NCBI GenBank assembly: GCA_028291485.1 | Contig: JAQGHZ010000136.1 | Location: forward strand, 1 to 6,583 | Reading direction: 5' to 3' | DNA length: 6,583 nucleotides | Source of the DNA: Rubritepida sp. | GTDB taxonomy: Bacteria > Pseudomonadota > Alphaproteobacteria > Acetobacterales > Acetobacteraceae | In this document: positions 1 to 5,916 of the stretch, piece by piece | Numbering within the stretch: the stretch's first letter is position 1 | Layout of the letters: each line of letters starts with the position of its first letter | The notes under the pieces: model-generated | What the model was told of the DNA's origin: nothing | The model's database searches: none | What the model saw: only the letters and a program-made list of their open reading frames with translations | Program-made: the position numbers and the translations under genes

Positions 1-614
1 TGCTCGACCATGAGGATGGTGCGCCCGGCCGAGACGCGCTTGATGAGTTCGGCCACGCGATGCACGTCCTCGTGGCCCATGCCCTGCGTGGGCTCGTCGA
101 GCAGCATCAGCTCGGGGTCCATGGCGAGCGTGGTGGCGATCTCCAGCGCGCGCTTGCGGCCGTAGGGCAGGTTTACGGTCAACTCGTCCGCCAGATGGTC
201 GAGCCCGACTTCGGACAGCAGCGCACGGGCGCGGATGTCGAGCGGCTTCAGCGTGCGCTCGCTCTTCCAGAAGTGGTACGAAGTGCCGAGCGATCGCTGC
301 AGGCCGAGCCGCACGTTTTCGAGCAGCGTGAGATGCGGGAACACGGCCGAGATCTGGAACGACCTGATGATGCCGCGCCGCGCGATCTCAGCCGGGCGTT
401 CACGGGTGATGTCTTGGCCGTTGAACAGAATCGTGCCGGTTGTCGGCTCGAGAAACTTGGTCAGCAGGTTGAAGCAGGTCGTCTTGCCGGCGCCGTTGGG
501 GCCGATCAACCCGTGGATGCTGCCGCGCCGGATGGAAAGGTTGACGTTCTGCACGGCGAGGAAGCCCAAGAACTCCTTGGTCAACCCCTGCGTCTCCAGG
601 ATCGTATCGCTCAC
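1..614 (-). CDS. ABC transporter ATP-binding protein, LivG-like (partial, C-terminus beyond left edge)
   Basis: Cytoplasmic ATPase subunit that would power an importer of the branched-chain amino acid/urea (LivG) type. The 204 complete codons show Walker A GPNGAGKTT (residues 38-46), Q-loop Gln87 in RSFQ, a signature-like LPYGRKR (149-155), Walker B LMLLDEP (169-175) and a D-loop region GMGHED. The window ends inside the next codon (CA-), which fits the H-loop histidine after LMVE. The signature has Pro-Tyr-Gly where LivG usually has Ser-Tyr-Gly; I believe this is a subfamily trait, and all catalytic motifs are otherwise intact. The start is taken as GTG at 614 because family similarity (LETQGLTKEF) begins just after it; an AAGGGG stretch lies about 11 bases upstream. 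The frame stays open upstream to an ATG at 893, but that extension resembles no ABC protein. The gene is divergent from the molybdenum hydroxylase operon, so a role in importing its substrate is only inferred. Permease and binding-protein genes are not in view. Confidence 0.93.
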   Translation of the reverse strand, partial: MSDTILETQGLTKEFLGFLAVQNVNLSIRRGSIHGLIGPNGAGKTTCFNLLTKFLEPTTGTILFNGQDITRERPAEIARRGIIRSFQISAVFPHLTLLENVRLGLQRSLGTSYHFWKSERTLKPLDIRARALLSEVGLDHLADELTVNLPYGRKRALEIATTLAMDPELMLLDEPTQGMGHEDVHRVAELIKRVSAGRTILMVE

Positions 615-716
615 TCGGCCGGGTCCCCTTGGATGTTCCCTCGACCGGTTCTCCGCCCGGCCTTGTTCGCCTGTATGGCGAGGCCGGGAGTGGCATGCAA
701 GCTTTACGCTCAGGCC

Positions 717-741
717 TGTCCGGACTGAATTGAACCGGACA
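717..741. repeat. Inverted repeat TGTCCGG-N11-CCGGACA
   Basis: Two perfect 7-base arms (717-723 and 735-741) are separated by an 11-base A/T-richer spacer. The centre-to-centre arm distance is 18 bases, close to two helical turns, as in some dimeric-regulator operators. There is no T-run after either arm, so an intrinsic terminator is unlikely. It lies about 100 bases upstream of the ABC start and 250 bases upstream of the hydroxylase operon. An operator or a remnant mobile-element end are both possible; the function is unknown. Confidence 0.4.
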
Positions 742-935
742 TCTTTGACCCTATCGTAGCCCGTCCTGGCCGGCGATCTCGTCCACGTCAGGCCGCCCAC
801 GCGGGGCAGCGGACGGCCGCCGGTGGCGAGCGCCAGGCAGGCCAGGATCTCGTCTTTGGCCGAGCGGGATGTAGATGGTGGCGCCCGGCCCATGCAGGTG
901 AAGCGCGGCGCAATCTGCCGCAGCCTAGTTTCCTA

Positions 936-964
936 TTGAGCGGGACGCCGAGGGGCCTCAAAAT
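936..964 (+). promoter_or_regulatory. Putative sigma70-like promoter of the hydroxylase operon
   Basis: TTGAGC (936-941; four of six consensus -35 positions) and CAAAAT (959-964; four of six consensus -10 positions) are separated by 17 bases. The -10 lies in a short A-rich run that stands out in very GC-rich surroundings. Initiation about 7 bases downstream would give a leader of roughly 20 bases with the Shine-Dalgarno site inside it. A GGCCTC direct repeat (954-959 and 965-970, 11 bases apart) brackets the -10. This is an inference from sequence alone. Confidence 0.3.
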
Positions 965-967
965 GGC

Positions 968-982
968 CTCTCCTTTGGGGAG
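968..982 (+). promoter_or_regulatory. Shine-Dalgarno GGGGAG in a small hairpin before the TTG start
   Basis: GGGGAG at 977-982 ends nine bases before the TTG at 992 and decides that start. It can pair with CTCTCC at 968-973 across a TTT loop: six pairs, one of them a G-U wobble. A second anti-Shine-Dalgarno CTCC follows directly at 985-988. The ribosome site may therefore be partly masked in the mRNA. Masking could lower basal translation; the sequence shows no ligand-binding structure. Confidence 0.4.
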
Positions 983-991
983 TCCTCCGGC

Positions 992-1747
992 TTGGGCGCT
1001 TATGTTCGGCCGCGCGAGCTGCGCGCGGCGCTGGAAGTGCTGGCCGGACGGGATTGCCAGGTGATGGCCGGAGGGACCGACATCTTTCCCGCCCGCGCGC
1101 ATGCGGCGGCCTGGGGCGCGCCACGCGAGGCGGACTGGCTGGACATCACCGGCATCGAGGGATTGCGAGGGATCTCGCGGGAGGAGGGCGGCTGGCGCAT
1201 CGGCGCGGCGACGAGCTGGGCTGCGCTGCGCGACGCCGGGCTGCCTCGCGGCTTCGATGCGCTGCGCGAGGCGGCCCGGCAGGTGGGCGGGCGCCAGGTG
1301 CAGGCCCGAGCCACCATAGGTGGAAACCTCTGCAACGCCTCGCCGGCGGCGGACGGTGTGCCGCCGCTGATGATGCTGGATGCGGAGATGGAGCTCGCGA
1401 GCCTGCGCGGGACGCGGCGGCTGAGGCTGGAGGAGTTCATCCTCGGCAACCGGCGCACGGCGCGCGCGACGGACGAGCTGCTGGTCGCGATCCATGTGCC
1501 CGAGGCCATGGCGCAGTCGCCCTCGGTCTTCCTCAAGCTGGGATCGCGCGCGCATCTGGTGATCTCGATCGTGATGGTCGCGGCCAATGCGGCGGGGCGG
1601 GTGGCGGTGGGCTCCTGCTCGGAGGTTGCGCGGCTGCTGGACGAGCGCGGGCTGGCGCCGATCGACGACGTGCGCGCGACGGCCGGCTATCGGCACCTCG
1701 CCGCCGCGGAACTGGTGGCGCGCGCGCGGGAGCGGCTCGCCGCATGA
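992..1747 (+). CDS. Molybdenum hydroxylase FAD-binding subunit (NdhF/CoxM/XdhB type)
   Basis: FAD subunit of a xanthine dehydrogenase-family molybdenum hydroxylase. It passes electrons from the [2Fe-2S] clusters of the next gene's product to the external acceptor. The 251 residues show the FAD-binding AGGTD motif (26-30) and ATIGGNLCNASPAAD (107-121), the two glycine-rich signatures of the family. The C-terminal CO-dehydrogenase-flavoprotein domain ends in the typical APIDDVRATAGYR stretch. At 251 residues it is somewhat shorter than the usual 260-290; the shortening seems to sit between the SCSEVARLL and LAPIDDVRA segments, where relatives have a longer helical linker. The start is TTG at 992, chosen because GGGGAG is well spaced nine bases before it and the N-terminus GAYVRPREL matches the family; no in-frame ATG fits. 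The stop overlaps the next start as ATGA. Family assignment is secure; the substrate is not determined by this subunit. Confidence 0.93.
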   Translation: MGAYVRPRELRAALEVLAGRDCQVMAGGTDIFPARAHAAAWGAPREADWLDITGIEGLRGISREEGGWRIGAATSWAALRDAGLPRGFDALREAARQVGGRQVQARATIGGNLCNASPAADGVPPLMMLDAEMELASLRGTRRLRLEEFILGNRRTARATDELLVAIHVPEAMAQSPSVFLKLGSRAHLVISIVMVAANAAGRVAVGSCSEVARLLDERGLAPIDDVRATAGYRHLAAAELVARARERLAA

Positions 1748-4420
1748 CATCGCTGCGCGTGAACGGCGTGGCCCGGCAGCTCGACCTGCCGGGTCAGGTG
1801 CGGCTGGCCGATGCGCTGCGGGACACGCTGGGGTTGACGGGCACGAAGCTCGGCTGCGACGCGGGGGATTGCGGCGCCTGCACGGTGTTGGTGGATGGCG
1901 CGCAGGCCTGCGCCTGCCTGACGCCGCTCGGTCAGTGCGAGGGCTCGGCCGTCGAGACCGTCGAGGGCCTGGCTGCGACGCCGGAAGGTCAGGCGCTGAT
2001 GGCGCGCTTCCACGCGCATGGCGCGGCGCAGTGCGGCATCTGCACGCCCGGGATGCTGATGGCCGGGACCGAGCTGCTGCGCCGGAACCCCGCGCCGAGC
2101 GAGGCCGAGGTGGAGGAGGCGCTGGGCGGCGTGCTCTGCCGCTGCACGGGCTACCGGCGGATCATCGATGCGATCCGCGGTGTCGAGGCCGCGGCGGGAA
2201 TCGGCGCCGTCGGCGACCGGCTGCCGCGCGTGGACGGCGTGCCCAAGCTGGACGGCACGGAGCGCTACGGCGCCGACCTCGCGCCGGCCGATGCGCTCTG
2301 GCTGCGCGCCATCCGCAGCCCGCACGCGCATGCGCATTTCGTGCTGGGCGAGGTCACGGATTTTCTCGCCGCGCATCCCGGAATCCGGGCGGTGCTGAGC
2401 GCGAAGGATGTGCCCGGGCGCAATGGCTACGGCATCTATCCGCATATCAAGGACCAGCCGGTCTTCGCGGCGGGGCGCGTGCTCTATCGCGGCGATGCGG
2501 TCTGTGCCGTGGTCGGCACGCGCGAGGCGGTGGAGGCGCTGCGTTTCGAAGCCTTGCCCATCGCCTGGGACGTGCGGACGCCACTGACCGATCTGCACGC
2601 CGCGCTGCAGGCCGAGGCGCTGCACGCGCAGTTCCCGGACAACGTGCTCGCCACCGGCCTCGTCCGGTGCGGCGATGCCGAAGCGGCGCTGAAGGACTGC
2701 GCCCATGTCACCGGGGGCGAGTGGCAGACCGGCTTCGTCGAGCATGCCTATATCGAGCCGGAGGCCGGCTTCGCGCGGCGCGTCCGGCCTCAGGCCGGCG
2801 AAGACAAAGGTCACGACCGCATCGAGGTCTGGTCCAGCACCCAGGCGCCCGGCATGGACCGCGAGGAGGTGGCCGGCGTGCTCGGCCTCGACATGGCGGA
2901 TGTGCGCATCATCCCCTCGGCCTGCGGCGGCGGCTTCGGCGGCAAGCTGGATGCGGGCATCCAGCCGATGCTCGCCGTCGCGGCCTGGGTGATGGAGCAC
3001 CCTGTCCGCGCCATCTGGTCCCGTACGGAAAGCATGGCGGCCAGCACCAAGCGACACCCCGCCGATATCGTCGCTCGCGCCGGCTGCGATGCGGAGGGCC
3101 GCCTCGTCGCGCTGGATTTCGAGGGCCTCTACGACACGGGCGCCTATGCGAGCTGGGGCCCGACCGTCGCCGGCCGCGTGCCGGTGCATGCCACCGGGCC
3201 GTATCGCGTGCCGAACGTGCGGGCCCGGGCGCGGGCGGTGCACACGCATCAGCCGCCCTCCGGCGCCTTCCGCGGCTTCGGCGTACCGCAGGCGGCGATC
3301 GCGCAGGAGATGCTGTGGGACCGGCTCGCCGATTCCTGCGGCCTGGATCGGCTGGAGTTCCGCATCCGCAACGCGCTCGTCGTGGGCGACACCACGGCCA
3401 CGGGCCAGCTCCTGGAGCATTCCGCAGGACAGCGCCTCTGCTTCGAGGCGCTGCGCCCCGCCTGGATCGCGCTGCGCGAGCAGGCCGCCGCTCAACGCAA
3501 ATCACGGCGTGATGCGCCACGGCGTGGGCATTGCCGGCATGTGGTACGGCATCGGCAATACCGGCATGTCGAACCCCTCCGAGATGCGGATCGTGCTCGG
3601 CCCGGATGGGCGCATCACCTTCTTCAACGGCGCGGTCGACATCGGCCAGGGCAGCAGCACCGTTCTGATGCAGATCGCGGCCGAGACGCTGGGCCTGCCG
3701 GTTGCGGCCCTCGGCCACGTGAACGGCGACACGGGAACGACGCTCGACGCCGGCAAGACCAGCGCCTCGCGCCAGACCTTCGTCAGCGGCCGCGCGGCGC
3801 AGGAGGCGGCGGCCGACCTGCGCGAGAAGATCCTGCGCGGAAGCAACGGCCAGCTCGGCTGGGACGGCGCGCTGACCTTGGACGGCATGCCCTTCCGACC
3901 TCCCGCGCCGCTGGAAGGCTACGGCCGCTTCGACCCGCCCACCGTGCCGCTCGATACGAATGGCCAGGGCATTCCCTACGCGACCTACGGCTTCGCCGCG
4001 CAGCTCTGCGCGCTCGCCGTGGACGTGAAGCTCGGCACGGTGAAGCTGGAGCGCTTCGTCGCCGCGCATGATGTGGGCCGCGCCATCAACCCCACCCTGG
4101 TCGAGGGCCAGATCCATGGCGGCATCGCCCAGGGCATCGGCCTGGCGCTCATGGAGGAGTACATCCCCGGCCGCACCGAGAACCTCCACGACTACCTGAT
4201 CCCCAGCTTCGGCGACGTGCCTGATATCGACTGCATCCTGATCGAGGAGCGCGAGCCGCTTGGCCCTTACGGTGCCAAGGGCGTGGGCGAACCGGCTCTC
4301 GTCGCGACCGCGCCTGCCATTCTTTCCGCCATCCGCGATGCAACGGGTGCCGAGATCCATCGCATTCCGGCCTTGCCCCATCGTGTCCTGGAGGCGCTAA
4401 AATCAACGGGTATATGGTAG
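1744..4420 (+). CDS. Fused [2Fe-2S] and molybdopterin subunit of a xanthine dehydrogenase-family hydroxylase, with a frame change near 3490
   Basis: Catalytic polypeptide that hydroxylates a (probably N-heteroaromatic) substrate with water at a molybdopterin centre. The N-terminal part binds two [2Fe-2S] clusters: Cys38, 43, 46, 58 (GCDAGDCGACTV) and Cys97, 100, 132, 134 (QCGIC, CRCTGY). From about residue 165 the a/b-hammerhead domain begins (RVDGVPKLDGTERYGAD). The molybdopterin-binding GGGFGGK (395-401) and AFRGFG (508-513) follow. All this is in the frame of the ATG at 1744. After codon 582 (3487-3489) family similarity jumps one base forward into another frame, opening with LNANHGVMRHGVGIAGMWYG. 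That frame carries GQG (Gln635 in joined numbering) and KGVGEP with the catalytic-type Glu849, and stops at 4420. Joined, it gives about 891 residues, the expected size for this fusion. Without a shift the first frame ends at 4071 after about 193 unrelated residues. The cause may be mutation, sequencing error, or a split into two subunits. The gene overlaps both neighbours. Confidence 0.85.
3484..3514 (+). other. Frame-change point within the molybdopterin domain
   Basis: Upstream codons read GCC GCC up to 3489; downstream family-like reading resumes with CTC AAC GCA at 3491, so the G at 3490 is left over (equivalent to one inserted base in a GCC-GCC-G run). In the downstream frame a GTG (3509) and an ATG (3512) could start a separate C-terminal subunit, MRHGVGIAGMWYG. 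No Shine-Dalgarno sequence precedes them. No homopolymer run, slippery heptamer or obvious stimulatory structure supports programmed frameshifting. A TGA at 3510-3512 overlaps this ATG but lies in the third frame, not the frame of the upstream part. Confidence 0.8.
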
Positions 4421-5916
4421 ATCGCAAGACAATCGACCGGACTGGCATCTTCGGCGCCGCCGAGGCGGACGGCATCGTCCGCTGCGACGCCTGCCCGGTG
4501 CTCTGCCGCATCCGGCCCGGTCGCGCCGGCGCCTGCCATCGCTACGCCAACGACAACGGCACGCTCATCCGCACCGATCCGCTCGTCCTGCTGCGCCGGA
4601 CCGTCGAGGCGGGCGAGCCGGTCGTCCCCTTCCTCGATGCCTCCGAGGATTGGGACGGCGGCATCGCCCCGCCCGCGCAGGAGGTCTTCGTCACCGCCAT
4701 CGGTGCCGGCACGACCTATCCCGACTACAAGCCCGCGCCCTTCATCGTGAGCTCCAGACATGCCGGCGTGGACACGGTCACCGTCGTGACCGAGGGCATC
4801 TTCAGCTATTGCGGCCTCAAGGCGAAGATCGACACGGACCGCCACCTCGGCCCCGAAGCCGCCCGCGTGATGCATGACGGCGAACAGATCGGCCACGTCA
4901 CCACGGCCGAATACGGCTCGCAGATGCTCAGCCTCGGCGGCGTGCGGCATCTCACCGGCGGTTCCAAGCGCGAGGGCAACATCACCTGCGCGGCCATGCT
5001 GGCGCTCTGCCGCAAGGAGGCGATCGAGGTCGAGATCGAGGGCGGCTCGAAACTCATCCTCCAGGCCGGCGCCGCGCCCATCGTGAACGGCGTGCCGGAG
5101 AGCCGGATGCGGGTCGGCTGCGGCCCGGCGACCATCGGCATCTTCGCCCGGCAATGGCAGGGGCATGTGGACGAGGTGATCGTGGTGGACGACCACATCA
5201 CCGGCGTCCTCACCGAGCACCAGGCGGGGAAATGCCTGGACATGCGGCCCTCTGGCGTCCGCGTGCGCGGCCGGCGCTCCACGCCCGGCCGCTACTTCCA
5301 GGTGGCGCATCCCGGGACAGGCTGGGGCGGCACCGACATCTCGGACCCGCTGACCCTCATCGAGAGCATCGACCCCAGGCTCGCCTGGCCCGGCCTGCGC
5401 CTGCTGCTGACCAGCACGACCGGCGAGGACTCCCTTTATGTGGAGCTGGACGAGGCGTTGCGGCCGGTCCCCGCGCAGATGCCCCGCCCCGTCGCCGGCA
5501 CCGTCGCCCGCATCGGCGAGAATTGCGAACCGGCGCTGACCTCCATTCTCTTCATGGCCGGGGCCGGCGGCTCGCTGCGCGCCGGCGTCACGGAGAACCC
5601 CATCCTTCTCACCCGCAGCGTCCAGCGCGGCGACGTGCGGGTGACCATGGGGGGCGCGCCCTGTTATCTATATCCGGGTGGAGGGATCACGATCATGGCG
5701 GATGTCCTGACCATCCCGGACAAGGCCTTCGGCCATGTGCCGACGCCGGCGCTGGTCGCGCCCCTCGAATTCACCCTGCGCGCCGGGCTCTATGCAGCGC
5801 TCGGCGGCCATGTGGAGCAGGCGCTGAGCCTCGAGGTGCTGCTCGCCCGGTACGGCCAGGGCGCCACCAGCGAGGCGTGGCCCGCCGCCAACCCCTGGCC
5901 GAGCGCGCCGGGATGA
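4414..5916 (+). CDS. hnr: 6-hydroxynicotinate reductase family protein
   Basis: The characterised member, Hnr of Eubacterium barkeri, reduces 6-hydroxynicotinate to 1,4,5,6-tetrahydro-6-oxonicotinate with reduced ferredoxin, using a covalently bound flavin plus iron-sulfur clusters. This 500-residue protein is assigned to that family from overall recognition and from its position after a nicotinate-dehydrogenase-like set. Visible features: an N-terminal cysteine motif C24-x2-C27-x3-C31-x9-C41 (CDACPVLCRIRPGRAGAC), further cysteines at 133, 192, 199, 236, 274, 371 and 417, and Gly-rich segments TAIGAGTTYPDYKPAP, GTGWGGTDISDP and LYPGGGIT. There is no signal peptide or membrane segment, so it should be cytoplasmic. 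The ATG at 4414 lies seven bases inside the end of the preceding gene and has no good Shine-Dalgarno (GGAGG is 19 bases away), suggesting translational coupling. Its stop overlaps the next start as ATGA. The substrate could be another hydroxylated heterocycle. Family call fairly confident, exact reaction less so. Confidence 0.75.
   Translation: MVDRKTIDRTGIFGAAEADGIVRCDACPVLCRIRPGRAGACHRYANDNGTLIRTDPLVLLRRTVEAGEPVVPFLDASEDWDGGIAPPAQEVFVTAIGAGTTYPDYKPAPFIVSSRHAGVDTVTVVTEGIFSYCGLKAKIDTDRHLGPEAARVMHDGEQIGHVTTAEYGSQMLSLGGVRHLTGGSKREGNITCAAMLALCRKEAIEVEIEGGSKLILQAGAAPIVNGVPESRMRVGCGPATIGIFARQWQGHVDEVIVVDDHITGVLTEHQAGKCLDMRPSGVRVRGRRSTPGRYFQVAHPGTGWGGTDISDPLTLIESIDPRLAWPGLRLLLTSTTGEDSLYVELDEALRPVPAQMPRPVAGTVARIGENCEPALTSILFMAGAGGSLRAGVTENPILLTRSVQRGDVRVTMGGAPCYLYPGGGITIMADVLTIPDKAFGHVPTPALVAPLEFTLRAGLYAALGGHVEQALSLEVLLARYGQGATSEAWPAANPWPSAPG

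Larger units (their letters stand above)
615..991. other. Divergent intergenic region (377 bp)
   Basis: No complete gene is convincing here. The region separates the leftward ABC ATPase from the rightward hydroxylase operon and must hold the start signals of both. Visible elements are a 7-bp inverted repeat TGTCCGG/CCGGACA (717-741), a stretch at about 751-924 that reads on the minus strand as protein-like peptides in two different frames without a usable start, a plausible sigma70-like promoter (936-964), and a Shine-Dalgarno site before the TTG at 992. No tRNA, riboswitch or T-tailed terminator was recognised. I could not identify a convincing promoter for the ABC gene. Confidence 0.7.

Noticed and set aside
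692..704. GGCATGCAAGCTT, identical to the SphI-HindIII end of the pUC polylinker
   Set aside because: The match stops after 13 bases; the following TACGC does not continue as vector sequence, so chance is more likely than cloning contamination.
60..728. 222-residue plus-strand open frame opposite the ABC ATPase
   Set aside because: The minus strand shows Walker A, Walker B, Q-loop and signature motifs in order; the plus-strand reading is its shadow.
614..893. Longer ABC ATPase starting at ATG 893, in frame with GTG 614
   Set aside because: The frame is open, but the 93 extra residues have no ABC-family similarity and cross the inverted repeat; the GTG at 614 gives a normal family N-terminus.
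788..1750. 320-residue open frame on the minus strand opposite the FAD subunit
   Set aside because: Arg/Pro/Ala-rich translation with no recognisable domain; it lies opposite a clear FAD-subunit gene and is a typical antisense shadow in high-GC DNA.
1687..3495. 602-residue open frame on the minus strand
   Set aside because: Antisense of the hydroxylase gene, low complexity rich in Arg, Gly, His and Asp, no motifs.
3510..3514. TGATG stop-start overlap as evidence of two natural coupled genes
   Set aside because: The TGA is in neither the upstream hydroxylase frame nor the downstream one, so it would not terminate the upstream part without another shift.
2909..4381. 490-residue minus-strand open frame spanning the frame-change point
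   Set aside because: No domain visible; the sense strand carries all expected molybdopterin-domain motifs.
4267..5310. 347-residue minus-strand open frame opposite the reductase
   Set aside because: Antisense shadow; composition His/Asp/Gly/Arg-rich without family features.
4414..5916. Radical SAM enzyme, suggested by the N-terminal cysteine pattern of the reductase
   Set aside because: No C-x3-C-x2-C motif or later SAM-binding features; the rest matches the 6-hydroxynicotinate reductase family.
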